A DNA stretch of 33,791 bases from a virus, in the IMG/VR virus record IMGVR_UViG_3300020169_000058, positions 1 to 33,791 of that record; one strand, given 5' to 3'. Positions 23,433 through 32,046 of the stretch are shown here, piece by piece. Under the pieces are notes generated by a model that was given only the letters and a program-made list of their open reading frames with translations, was not told the origin of the DNA and made no database searches. The translations under genes were made by a program, and so were the position numbers. Each line of letters starts with the position of its first letter. Positions within the stretch are counted from its first letter, which is position 1.

Positions 23433-24414
23433 TAGAGTGATGCTCCATATAAGACTGAACGCCTTTATCAATACAAGTCATCATCTTAGGACAAGTGCTG
23501 CAGCTATTTGTCTTCTCTGTATATGCTATTTGTGACATAAAGTTATTATCTTTAGCTGCCATCCAAGAACTGATATCACTTTCATCTTGTACTCTAAATT
23601 GATCTGTACCTATTAGTACAATATCATATACAAATGGAGTCCAGAAAAATCTATTATTACAGAATGTATAGTTGAGTTCAAGCGAACCACCCTGCGCTCT
23701 ATCGACTATTGTTTTAGGATATAAGTCATCTGAGTAGTCATAATTCTTCCATTTGTTTATTAGATGTTTATGCACTTTAGATTTAGGTGCACGTAAGAAA
23801 GAAGGGTTAAGCTGTATTATAGTATCAAAGCGAAGATCAGCTAGGTAGTTCATTGCCAGAACTTCACTGTTATACTCATCATCGTTACCCATATTATATA
23901 CAAAATAATAATTTAGATCATCTTTAAAGTCATTTAATAACTCTAATCTTTCTTCCATCCTATCCCAATCAACAGGAGGTTGAAGAGCTATATTACAATC
24001 GTACATGAAACCTTCTGCTTTAGGTATTTCATTTAGCATTTTTATTACTTGATGATTAATATTCTCAAGAGTAGTAACAAACTGTATAGTAGAAACTTTA
24101 GATAGACATTCTCTAAATGTTTCATTCTCTAGTAAACTTACTATATTGTTATTACCAAATAGGTCAGTAGGTCCAATATTAATTGTTGACACTCTATAAC
24201 CTTGATTATTAAATAAGTCAATAGCATCATTTAGTTTATCAAACTCACCTACATTACTTCCTAACTTATTTACAAAGCAACCTTTACATTTAAATTCACA
24301 TCCAGACAATATCTCACAATTGAACTGTACTTTAACTTCATGCCCTTTTCTAAAGGTTAAGTCAAAGTCTTTGTCAGCTTGTGCTGCTGATTTATTATTA
24401 GTTATAATACCCAT
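23395..24414 (-). CDS. Radical SAM protein, GPTD family (E)
   Basis: 339 residues. The cluster motif GCEFKCKGCF gives Cys39, Cys43 and Cys46. In place of the GGE motif stands IGPTDLF (81-84), shared by all six minus-strand radical SAM proteins. Other family marks: LNPSFLRAPKSK, then a FFWTPFVY motif and a C-terminal C-x2-C-x5-C-x16-C set (Cys305, 308, 314, 331) that could hold one auxiliary Fe-S cluster, shorter than a full SPASM. It is the last gene of the minus-strand run and starts on the stop codon of its closest paralogue F (TAATG), indicating tandem duplication. Substrate inferred, not shown: the Cys-His-x-Ser tail proteins of the same run. Confidence 0.88.
   Translation of the reverse strand: MGIITNNKSAAQADKDFDLTFRKGHEVKVQFNCEILSGCEFKCKGCFVNKLGSNVGEFDKLNDAIDLFNNQGYRVSTINIGPTDLFGNNNIVSLLENETFRECLSKVSTIQFVTTLENINHQVIKMLNEIPKAEGFMYDCNIALQPPVDWDRMEERLELLNDFKDDLNYYFVYNMGNDDEYNSEVLAMNYLADLRFDTIIQLNPSFLRAPKSKVHKHLINKWKNYDYSDDLYPKTIVDRAQGGSLELNYTFCNNRFFWTPFVYDIVLIGTDQFRVQDESDISSWMAAKDNNFMSQIAYTEKTNSCSTCPKMMTCIDKGVQSYMEHHSITECLFPYNQTL
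23408..23452. terminator. Inverted repeat at the convergent gene junction (possible bidirectional terminator)
   Basis: A 9-bp outer stem TTATATGGA/TCCATATAA (23408-23416 with 23444-23452) encloses a 5-bp inner stem CACTC/GAGTG (23423-23427 with 23435-23439) and a 7-nt loop. It covers the last codons of both convergent genes D and E. No T-run follows on either side, so intrinsic termination would be inefficient; it may act as a bidirectional stop or limit RNA decay and antisense. Confidence 0.5.
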
Positions 24415-25529
24415 TAGCTAGCCTTGAACTCAAACCCTGTTACTAAAGAAACTTCTTTATTATTAGATACACTCTTTAGATCTTTAGATGGGTATACACA
24501 GTCGGTTAACATATGATGTTCCATGTAGCTTAAAACACCTTTATCAATACATGTGAGTATATTATCACACCCACTACACTCACTAGTTAGATTTGAATAT
24601 GTTAATTGTTTTAAGAATTGATCTTCTTTAACTTGTGTCCAAGAATTAATATCATTCTCATCTTGTACTTTATATTCATCTGTACCTATCATAACTATAT
24701 TATATACAAACGGTGTCCAGAAGAAGTTCTCATTACAGTATGTGAAGTTAAGTTCTAACGAACCTCCTTGTGCTTGATCAGCTATAGTAAGAGGAAAGAC
24801 TTCAGTATGATTATCAGTCCATTCTTCTTTTAATGTCTTACTCCATTTCTCTATAAGCTGTTTATGAGTTTTACTCTTTCTAGCTCTAAAGAAACTAGGA
24901 TTAAGTATGAATATAGAATCAAACTCATCCTCTACTATGTAACACATTTCTACAATACGTTTATTAATCTTATCATCATTACCCATATTCATTTGTATAT
25001 GATAATCAGCATCATGAGTAAATAAGTTTATTTTATTAATCGCTTCTTTTAACCAAGATCTGTATTGATCATTATCAACAAACTTATATGGGTCTATTAT
25101 AACATTTATATCATACATAAAACCATCTATCTTAGGTATGGTATTAAGTAGTTCTATTACTTCCTCATCTACATTCTCTAATGTAGTAGCGAACTCTATG
25201 GTAGAGCACTTAGATAACGCTTCTCTGAATACGTCATCATTCAATAACTGCTTTATATTATTATTACCGAATAGATCAGAAGGACCTATATTGATAGTAG
25301 ATACTCTATATCCACTATTGTTAAATAAATCAATAGCGTTATTCAATCTTTCAAATGATCCAATATTACTACCAGCTTTATTTACAAAACATCCCTTGCA
25401 CTTAAACTCACATCCAGATAGTATTTCGCAATTGAATAGGACTTTTATCTCATGTCCATCTCCAACTCCCACATCAAAGTCTTTGTGATAGTTTACAGCT
25501 TGTTGTCTGTTATCTTTAACTACTCCCAC
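24414..25529 (-). CDS. Radical SAM protein, GPTD family (F), GTG start
   Basis: 371 residues from a GTG at 25529. ATGAGG lies 6 nt before it, and this start gives MGVVKDN, in register with MGIITNN of paralogue E; an ATG at 25541 in the same frame has no ribosome site. Cluster motif GCEFKCKGCF (Cys40, 44, 47), IGPSDLF (Thr of the family motif replaced by Ser), LNPSFFRARKSK and a C-terminal C-x2-C-x5-C-x16-C set. Compared with E it has an insertion of about 20-25 residues in the middle and a longer C-terminal tail. It overlaps gene G by 14 nt. E and F are clearly recent tandem duplicates. Confidence 0.86.
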   Translation of the reverse strand: MGVVKDNRQQAVNYHKDFDVGVGDGHEIKVLFNCEILSGCEFKCKGCFVNKAGSNIGSFERLNNAIDLFNNSGYRVSTINIGPSDLFGNNNIKQLLNDDVFREALSKCSTIEFATTLENVDEEVIELLNTIPKIDGFMYDINVIIDPYKFVDNDQYRSWLKEAINKINLFTHDADYHIQMNMGNDDKINKRIVEMCYIVEDEFDSIFILNPSFFRARKSKTHKQLIEKWSKTLKEEWTDNHTEVFPLTIADQAQGGSLELNFTYCNENFFWTPFVYNIVMIGTDEYKVQDENDINSWTQVKEDQFLKQLTYSNLTSECSGCDNILTCIDKGVLSYMEHHMLTDCVYPSKDLKSVSNNKEVSLVTGFEFKAS

Positions 25530-26667
25530 GGTATACCTCATCGTCAAATAGTGCTATAACTTCTTTATTTAGAATACATTCTGATCTACCTTTGAATACA
25601 GTGTCTATAGTCATAGGGATTAGTCTATGTGAGCATATATTTAAATACTTACATTCACCACATTCTTTATCAGAGCTGTTCTTTACTTGATTGATAACAG
25701 CTTTATTCTTATAGGTCATTATAGAGTTTACAACAGACTCTTCTTTATCAATTTTGTAAGCTTCTTTATATATTTGAGCATTCTCATATATGAACGGAGC
25801 CATATACATTTTACCTTGATGTATATTAACAACAGAATAGTTTATAGCTTTATGAGATATATCTCCTTGTAAGAAATGAAACTTACCTTTAAACCTTTTT
25901 GTATCTATTGAGAGTTTACTAAGCATATCATTCCATTCGAATAGCTTTTCACCGTGCTTAGAACTATGATCAAAAGATCTAACTACAGAAGGTAATATCT
26001 CTATTACTGTATGATATCTATCACGTATAAAATCAATAGCGTCATATATTATATCTTCTACACCGTCTACTATATTAGTTGCCATAGACACTTCGAAGTT
26101 AAGAGATGATGCTTTAAACGTTTCTATTCTATCATCTAGCGCTTTTAGATACAGAGGGTCATTTAATAACCTTACAGTATCGATAGCTATCTGTACATCC
26201 CAGGCTTCAGTAGCTTTTCCTAGAGGCGATTGTTCTATAAGTTTAATCTTAGAATCTATATCTTTCTCAGATAAAGAGCCTAGTATAGAACAATTGTGTT
26301 GTATGTTTTTATTACCTGTAGGCATCATACTAATAGCTTCTGCTAATAGTGGATTATTAATTATATCAACTAAGTTTTCTGCACCATAGAAATCAGTAGG
26401 ACCTATTACAAGATCATCTAATACAATATCTGTTCTATCTTTCAACTCAGCTGCTAGTTTGTGGAATAGTGATATAGACTCAGGGTTCCAATTGCCTCGT
26501 CTTTTAACAAAGCAACCTGGACACATATAAGAGCAGCCCTCAAGAACTTCTAGAGCAATCTGAATCTTATACTGACTCATAGCAGCAATTGATGTAAACT
26601 CTTCTAACTTATTTCCATCTACTACTATCTTCTTCCACTCATCATTTAACACTAGTCTGTTTCCCAC
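25516..26667 (-). CDS. Radical SAM protein, GPTD family (G)
   Basis: 383 residues from a GTG at 26667; AGGA lies only 3 nt before it, so a nearby GTG at 26652 (TAGTG with the preceding stop) is an alternative. Cluster motif GCSYMCPGCF gives Cys45, 49 and 52, followed by VKRRGN. The family motif reads VIGPTDFYGAENL. Then ILPSVVRSFDHSSK, a QGKMYMAPFIYENAQIY stretch and a C-terminal C-x2-C-x5-C-x18-C set, two residues longer in the last gap than its relatives. Resembles H more than E/F (both have CPGCFV-x-RRGN). Overlaps the 65-residue gene and F. Confidence 0.87.
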   Translation of the reverse strand: MGNRLVLNDEWKKIVVDGNKLEEFTSIAAMSQYKIQIALEVLEGCSYMCPGCFVKRRGNWNPESISLFHKLAAELKDRTDIVLDDLVIGPTDFYGAENLVDIINNPLLAEAISMMPTGNKNIQHNCSILGSLSEKDIDSKIKLIEQSPLGKATEAWDVQIAIDTVRLLNDPLYLKALDDRIETFKASSLNFEVSMATNIVDGVEDIIYDAIDFIRDRYHTVIEILPSVVRSFDHSSKHGEKLFEWNDMLSKLSIDTKRFKGKFHFLQGDISHKAINYSVVNIHQGKMYMAPFIYENAQIYKEAYKIDKEESVVNSIMTYKNKAVINQVKNSSDKECGECKYLNICSHRLIPMTIDTVFKGRSECILNKEVIALFDDEVYRGSS

Positions 26668-26849
26668 ATCCTACATTGGAAGTTAATACCTGCGTCTGCT
26701 ATCTCATGTGGAGGGTAGCCTTCATCAATTAACCATTTCTTTAGTTTAAAGTTCTTACCTTCTTTTGGAATAAGAGGTAACATTTTAGGAAAGCCATATC
26801 TCCAACCGTTAGGAGGATCAATCATTACTCGTTTAGGTTTAACTAACAT
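26652..26849 (-). CDS. 65-residue protein of unknown function
   Basis: A small compact protein: IDPPNGWRYGFPKMLPL, then a Lys-rich turn, KKWLIDEGYPPHEI and a terminal FQCRMWETD. Small proteins with this IDPP-GW-YGFPK pattern and a C-terminal CRxW occur in marine T4-like phages as hypotheticals (from memory). It overlaps H by 11 nt and G by 16 nt, so it belongs to the radical SAM run. One Cys; no leader-core architecture is evident, so it is unlikely to be a modified peptide itself. It could be an accessory factor or an unrelated gene carried along. Confidence 0.78.
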   Translation of the reverse strand: MLVKPKRVMIDPPNGWRYGFPKMLPLIPKEGKNFKLKKWLIDEGYPPHEIADAGINFQCRMWETD

Positions 26850-27996
26850 AGGATATATTCCTTATACGTTCTAGTTCAGGGTCATCATCTTCGGTTACTA
26901 GAAATCTTTTTCTGTAACCTTTCTTATCATTCTCTACAGAGTAACCATCCCATTCATACATAGTCTGAGCAGGTCCGTTATAGTTATGTATATTGTTTAG
27001 CATATTCTCTTTAGGAGCTATACATCTATCTACTCCAAGATAGTCTCTCAAAGCTATAATCTTTCTATTATAGCAAGAGAAGAATAAAGGACATTCTTCA
27101 CATTCAGTACCTTTAGCTCTATCTATCTGCTCTTCTGTTATTCTAATAGCATCATCAAATGTTTTTACTTTAAACATATCATCATAGATAGCCATGTTCT
27201 CATACATAAACGGGCTAAGATACCAGTCACCTCTCTTATAGTTAAGTACTGTATAGTTCATACCTGCATGAGAATGATCTACCATAATATTGTTTAACTT
27301 AGACTCGCGATGCCATGTGCTAAAGTATTCATTAAATTCATCAAGTGTTTTTAATATTATATTTGCTTTGTGAGAACGAGATACAGAAGGAATAAAATCA
27401 AGTATAGTATCAAAACGTTTTACTGCTTGATCATGTAATGCTTCATAATCTAGTCCATAGTCTTTAATGTTAACAACAAACGTATATGTTACCTCATGTT
27501 GTAAATTCTTATCGATGTACTTTAAGATTTCTGATACGTGTTGTATATAATCTTCATTAAAGAATTTGTGTGGGTTAGTCGCAATACCTATTTCAATTTC
27601 TGTATCGAAGTTTATATTATCAGTAATGTATTTACAAAATCTTTCGATATCTCCATCTATAAGAGTAGATACAAATGCTAGAATAGGGCTATTCTCATTT
27701 ATTATATCTACTAGGTGAGGCATAACTTCATAGAAGTTTTCTGAAGCTAAGAAGTCAGTAGGACCGATAAGCATCTCATCAACGAGTATACCTTGATCTG
27801 TAATGCTTCTTATAAAGTCTTTTGCTTTATTTAATTGATGTTCATCACTAGCATTACCTCGACGGTGCACAAAACAACCAGGACATTTGTGATGACATCC
27901 ATCTAACACATCAAGCTGAATCTTTACTGCTGATACAGGCTTAGTCTGAGTCTCTGTAGTTAGCTCGTAGTATAGGTTATTTTTAATCAGAGGCAT
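26839..27996 (-). CDS. Radical SAM protein, GPTD family (H)
   Basis: 385 residues, ATG start with a weak GAAAGAG site, overlapping gene I by 14 nt. Cluster motif GCHHKCPGCF gives Cys34, 38 and 41, followed by VHRRGN. Family marks: MLIGPTDFLASENF, FIPSVSRSHKAN, DWYLSPFMYENMAIYDD and the C-terminal set CEECPLFFSC with a last Cys 16 residues on (C-x2-C-x5-C-x16-C). A further ~55 residues rich in Tyr, Asp and Arg follow the last Cys and have no counterpart in the relatives. Role inferred as protein/peptide maturase together with G, I and J. Confidence 0.88.
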   Translation of the reverse strand: MPLIKNNLYYELTTETQTKPVSAVKIQLDVLDGCHHKCPGCFVHRRGNASDEHQLNKAKDFIRSITDQGILVDEMLIGPTDFLASENFYEVMPHLVDIINENSPILAFVSTLIDGDIERFCKYITDNINFDTEIEIGIATNPHKFFNEDYIQHVSEILKYIDKNLQHEVTYTFVVNIKDYGLDYEALHDQAVKRFDTILDFIPSVSRSHKANIILKTLDEFNEYFSTWHRESKLNNIMVDHSHAGMNYTVLNYKRGDWYLSPFMYENMAIYDDMFKVKTFDDAIRITEEQIDRAKGTECEECPLFFSCYNRKIIALRDYLGVDRCIAPKENMLNNIHNYNGPAQTMYEWDGYSVENDKKGYRKRFLVTEDDDPELERIRNISYVS

Positions 27997-29008
27997 ACAT
28001 ATACTCTTTCAAGGCAACACAACTGTTCAACTTCCTTGACTTCATATATGTGTGTACGTTTCTCTCTGCGCAGCTCATAATAAACTCACAATCAGAACAA
28101 TCATCAACAGTCTTTGCGTATTCTAAATTATCGGGTAACCAATCCTTATCCATACTTGTTTCAAACTCAGGGGTTCTTTGTATTATAGCATCATATAAGA
28201 ATGGGTTAACATATAGCTTTCCGTTATAGAAGCTATAGTTCTGACATCCAAAACCGTTAAATCTAGCATTAAAGAATGTATAAAGATTTCTCCATTCACC
28301 ATCTATATCTTGCTCAAATAAATCTTTTCTAAACATCTTAAGAAACTTATCAACTTTACCTCGTGCGTTTCTATCCGTTAAGAACGATGGAGTTACAACA
28401 ATAGGTGCATTGAAATCTTCTTTTACTCTAGCGCATAACTCATTGTATGATATATTATTAAATAAGTCTTCTGTATAGTTTACTCTAAACTGAACTGATC
28501 CTATAGCAAACATCTTTATGTTTTCTAGGAAGTTAGGATCTAAATCGTTATCTAAATATGCTTCTACATCAAGCACTATCTTAAAGTCAATGTCAGGTAT
28601 TCTATTAATATTAGTATACAGTTTCCATATTATATCAAGCTTAGGTTTAACTATTTTTGGATCTTGTAATAGTGTTGATGTAAAGCCAACACCACTAATA
28701 CTATACAGATCTTTCATAGATGGATGATTCATTATCTCATCAAAGTTTTGAGCATCAAATATGTCTGTAGGACCTATAGTAATCTCATCTGGATAGAACT
28801 CACCCTCTATTAAAAGGTTATATAGTCCTGTCATGTGATCAGCTGATGTTAAGTTCTTTCTAGGAATAAAACAACCAGGACACATCTGATCACACCCATG
28901 AAGTATGTCCAGATTAATCTCAGTACGTAAGAAATCTATATTAGTAGGACTAACACCATGTACGTAATTATAATATCCTGCTGGAGTTTTATTAAGTTTT
29001 GTTATCAT
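27983..29008 (-). CDS. Radical SAM protein, GPTD family (I)
   Basis: 341 residues. Cluster motif GCDQMCPGCF gives Cys39, 43 and 46, followed by IPRKN. Family marks: ITIGPTDIFDAQNF, VTPSFLTDRNARGK (here the Arg of the PSxxR motif is replaced by Thr), LYVNPFLYDAII and CSDCEFIMSC with the last Cys 16 residues on. It starts within the last codons of the 251-residue unknown gene (17-nt overlap) without a clear Shine-Dalgarno, so its translation probably depends on coupling. It ends on SCVALKEYM, close to J (GCVLPKEIL) and H (RCIAPKENM). Confidence 0.87.
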   Translation of the reverse strand: MITKLNKTPAGYYNYVHGVSPTNIDFLRTEINLDILHGCDQMCPGCFIPRKNLTSADHMTGLYNLLIEGEFYPDEITIGPTDIFDAQNFDEIMNHPSMKDLYSISGVGFTSTLLQDPKIVKPKLDIIWKLYTNINRIPDIDFKIVLDVEAYLDNDLDPNFLENIKMFAIGSVQFRVNYTEDLFNNISYNELCARVKEDFNAPIVVTPSFLTDRNARGKVDKFLKMFRKDLFEQDIDGEWRNLYTFFNARFNGFGCQNYSFYNGKLYVNPFLYDAIIQRTPEFETSMDKDWLPDNLEYAKTVDDCSDCEFIMSCAERNVHTYMKSRKLNSCVALKEYMYASD

Positions 29009-29747
29009 CGGTCAATAACAAGTCATCTGGGAAGAACTGAACTATCTGACTTGTGAGATTAGTCTCACATAAAATATGATAAAGGTCTTTACCAAAGTAT
29101 TTTGGAGAATCATTATAGGTTTGCTTATTAAACTCTCTGGATAATCCTTCTTTACTAAGTATTAGTAGTAAAGCATCATAGCCTGTAGTAAGTAGCCTAG
29201 CTATATTAGGTCCACAAGCAGCGGGCTTGTCATGTATGGTTATATCATTAACAAGCTCAGCTAAGTTAACTTCCTTTGCTTTCATAGCATCATCAAAACC
29301 TTCATATAGTTTATATAGTGCAAAAGGTACAGATGAAGCAACAGACTCAATTAAATCTTCTACTAATTGTTTGTGGTCTTCTATAAACTTAAATATAAGC
29401 TTAGGAGGAAACATCCATAGTAATTGGCTCTCTTGTTCAGTAATATCATACCTATAATAAAACTTAATAATAAGAACAACCACCCTAGACAGTAAGGGAC
29501 AATCAACCATAAAGTCTGATTTGATATAAGCCAGAATTAAGTCTTCATCTATACCAGAGAAGGTTGTCTTAAAGTTTGTATTAGCTAGATAGATTATAAT
29601 GTGATTTGCAGATAGTTTTTCTTTACTCTTAGCATAATCAACCCAAAGGACATAATCCTCTAGTGTTGCTTTATCTTTGTATATCTGTACAAGATGTTGA
29701 GGAGAGAGTGGCAACTCATAACATGAGTTTATATCAGGTATTGTCAT
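28992..29747 (-). CDS. 251-residue protein of unknown function in the radical SAM run
   Basis: I do not recognise this family. It is acidic and mostly helical, with repeated hydrophobic helices (ALYKLYEGFDDAMKAKEVNL, YDALLLILSKEGLSREF) that could form a helical-repeat scaffold. Four scattered Cys, no CxxxCxxC. A hydrophobic segment LLSRVVVLIIKFYYRY is not long enough to be a convincing membrane helix. AGAGGAAAA ribosome site 8 nt or so before the ATG. It lies between the 367-residue unknown and gene I. Possible partner or docking protein for the maturases, or a virion protein; nothing in the sequence decides. Confidence 0.78.
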   Translation of the reverse strand: MTIPDINSCYELPLSPQHLVQIYKDKATLEDYVLWVDYAKSKEKLSANHIIIYLANTNFKTTFSGIDEDLILAYIKSDFMVDCPLLSRVVVLIIKFYYRYDITEQESQLLWMFPPKLIFKFIEDHKQLVEDLIESVASSVPFALYKLYEGFDDAMKAKEVNLAELVNDITIHDKPAACGPNIARLLTTGYDALLLILSKEGLSREFNKQTYNDSPKYFGKDLYHILCETNLTSQIVQFFPDDLLLTDDNKT

Positions 29748-29761
29748 AATAAATTTTCCTC

Positions 29762-30865
29762 TTACAGTGGATATTTGTGAATAAGATAAGGAATGCGGTT
29801 TTGTCTCTTAGAGAAGAACTGAACATCTGTATTAATTAATTTAAGATCAGTTGTTAGGTTATCCATATCAAAGTCGTTTTGTAATACTTTACGAACGATA
29901 GGAAATACGTTCTTAAACTCTGTGTACAAGTCCATATATTCCCAACCTGTTGCATCACTATCAGCTTTACTTTGATGTGCTAGAATAAATGCAGCATCAT
30001 CTTTAACTAGGTTCCATAACTCTTCTAACTTATAAAAAGCAGCTGTGTAGTTACCAGCGTTTGCTTTTACAACATAACAATCTTGAATCCAAGCAGTCTT
30101 ATCTGTAGCATACTGAGAATTGCGAGATATATTAGCGTTCATCCAATCAATAACAGAAAGAATATATGCTAAGTAATGACGTCTTGATGTAAAGTGTTCC
30201 ATCACATCTTGTGCCATAGTAGATTGATGCACAGTAAACTTCTCTTTTATAAGTGATTGTACAGAAGCAGTTCTATGATAATCATTTAACCAGAATAAAA
30301 GATCATAACTAAAGTTCTTACCATTCTGATAAATTACAGTATAAGGAGTTACTGCGCCACCTCCTGAGTCTGTGGAGAATAGTGTATCTACATGATTTGA
30401 TACGTCATTAAACTCCTCATTAGCTAATACCATAGTCATCATAACATCCATAGAGAATATTTTCTCAAGAAATGCTCCAACCATGGATGTGATATTAGTA
30501 TTATCAGGATAAAAATTAGAAGCTGTTAACAATCCATGAGTATATCTTGCAAACACTTTAATCATATCAGCTGCTGTTGCGAATAAGAGTATACGCTTAT
30601 CACTATTCTGTATATAGTCTATATTATCTACATCATCAAAGTCCATGTAAGAAAGATATGAAGAAGCGCCTGATCTTACACCTTCAGCAATAAGGTTATA
30701 TTGACCTTCAACCATAAATCCACCTGTAGATGGTCTAACAATGATAATATTTCTAGCAGTTTCGTTATGGTAGTATGAATTTAACTCACCAACTACAGTA
30801 CCTAAATTATCCATTGTTGTGATGTACTTAGTGTTATTTAAGTAATTAAGATTTTGACCTATCAT
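29762..30865 (-). CDS. 367-residue protein of unknown function in the radical SAM run
   Basis: Not recognised. Ser/Thr/Tyr/Asn-rich first half (NIIIVRPSTGGFMVEGQYNL, VRSGASSYLSYMDFDDVDN) followed by a mainly helical second half rich in Trp, Tyr and Phe (AAFYKLEELWNLVKDDAAFIL). A single Cys, so not an Fe-S protein. No signal peptide or membrane segment. GGAG lies 7 nt before the ATG, and the start is 2 nt after the stop of radical SAM gene J. Its composition would suit a virion or baseplate-associated protein as well as a substrate-binding partner of the maturases. Confidence 0.8.
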   Translation of the reverse strand: MIGQNLNYLNNTKYITTMDNLGTVVGELNSYYHNETARNIIIVRPSTGGFMVEGQYNLIAEGVRSGASSYLSYMDFDDVDNIDYIQNSDKRILLFATAADMIKVFARYTHGLLTASNFYPDNTNITSMVGAFLEKIFSMDVMMTMVLANEEFNDVSNHVDTLFSTDSGGGAVTPYTVIYQNGKNFSYDLLFWLNDYHRTASVQSLIKEKFTVHQSTMAQDVMEHFTSRRHYLAYILSVIDWMNANISRNSQYATDKTAWIQDCYVVKANAGNYTAAFYKLEELWNLVKDDAAFILAHQSKADSDATGWEYMDLYTEFKNVFPIVRKVLQNDFDMDNLTTDLKLINTDVQFFSKRQNRIPYLIHKYPL

Positions 30866-30867
30866 GG

Positions 30868-32046
30868 TTACGCTCCGTCTTTCATTTTATATTGAGTTGC
30901 ATCATCATTCCAAGTAAAGTCGAATGGATTATAGTACTTCAAGATTTCTTTAGGTAGTACACACCCGTCTATGTTTAAGCTTTCTTGTGCTTCAAATACT
31001 AATCTGTTAGCACAAGCAATAGCAAATTTACAATCAGAGCAATCTTTTACCTTACTAGATCTATTTATACCTTTTGTTATAAGTTCGTTCTTACGCTGTA
31101 AGATCTCTTCAAAAGATAGTCCAGTCACATCTAAGTTCTTATTAGATAAGAAGAATGCTTGTTCATGAAGCATTACATTAAGATGCGTTGTTGGTCCATG
31201 CTCACCAGGTACAATAGTTATACCTACAAAGTTAATTGAGTTACAGTAAAGATTAGCCATTGACATAACAGCTTGTTTACTATTCTCTTCATCGATAACT
31301 GACTCTAAAAATCTATTCCAAGCAAATAAGTTATTACGTTGAATAATCTGATTAGGTGCTCTTGCAAATGCTGGATTCATCTCTACGATTGTTCCATAGT
31401 CATTGTAAGAACGATCAGTTAGTCTGTCATACTTTTCTTTATCTATTTGCTTTCCTACTACATTAGAAGCTTGTAGAGTCCAAGACCAATCCATCATCTT
31501 AGGAGTTTCGTTTTTAAAGAACTCTATCTTCTCCATAACAGAGTTATAATACTCATCGTCGTCTAACATTTCATTAATACGACCAATAGGCATAATAAAC
31601 TCAATAACCATATCGCGTCTATATGCATCAAGGTCATCTAGTATAGCAAATATCTCTCTAACTTTCTCCATAGAAGCTTTATCAAACTTAGCAGGAGAAG
31701 CAATACGTGCTCCTGTATGTTCTCTCATTATAGCTTGTACTGTAGGATTAGTCAAGATATCTTTTGTATTTTTTGCTGAAAATAAATCGGTAGGTCCAAT
31801 AACAAACTCTCTTAGGTTACCTCCTACACGCTTTACACCATCAGCTAACTCTTTAGCTCGATCAATAATCTGTTGATTAACTTCTGGATCAATAGCTTTA
31901 TCAACAAAACATCCAAGACACCCTTGCTCACAACCAGACAATACTTCCATCTGGATTAGCACATCAAACTTAGTTGCATCAGATGGTGCTAGACTTTCCG
32001 GTCCAGAATATCTCATCTGTTTACAATATGATTTTTGCATAGTCAT
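30868..32046 (-). CDS. Radical SAM protein, GPTD family (J), next to the CHxS proteins
   Basis: 392 residues from the ATG at 32046, which overlaps the preceding stop (TAATG) and has AGAGGA 9 nt upstream; a longer reading to 32097 would lie inside the CHxS gene. Cluster motif GCEQGCLGCF gives Cys39, 43 and 46. Family marks: FVIGPTDLFSAKNT, MNPAFARAPNQ and CSDCKFAIAC with the last Cys 16 residues on. Its PF-x-YE region is diverged, so J is the outlying member. It is the enzyme gene directly coupled to the two CHxS proteins and therefore the first candidate for their maturase. An internal TATAAATA (31062-31069) could start a transcript for the genes behind it. Confidence 0.88.
   Translation of the reverse strand: MTMQKSYCKQMRYSGPESLAPSDATKFDVLIQMEVLSGCEQGCLGCFVDKAIDPEVNQQIIDRAKELADGVKRVGGNLREFVIGPTDLFSAKNTKDILTNPTVQAIMREHTGARIASPAKFDKASMEKVREIFAILDDLDAYRRDMVIEFIMPIGRINEMLDDDEYYNSVMEKIEFFKNETPKMMDWSWTLQASNVVGKQIDKEKYDRLTDRSYNDYGTIVEMNPAFARAPNQIIQRNNLFAWNRFLESVIDEENSKQAVMSMANLYCNSINFVGITIVPGEHGPTTHLNVMLHEQAFFLSNKNLDVTGLSFEEILQRKNELITKGINRSSKVKDCSDCKFAIACANRLVFEAQESLNIDGCVLPKEILKYYNPFDFTWNDDATQYKMKDGA
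31062..31069 (-). promoter_or_regulatory. Late-box match inside radical SAM gene J (uncertain)
   Basis: Perfect TATAAATA on the minus strand within the coding sequence of J, 197 nt before the start of the 367-residue gene. It encodes part of Gly-Ile-Asn-Arg, so it may be chance. If used, it would give late expression of the genes from 30865 down to gene E. Confidence 0.22.
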
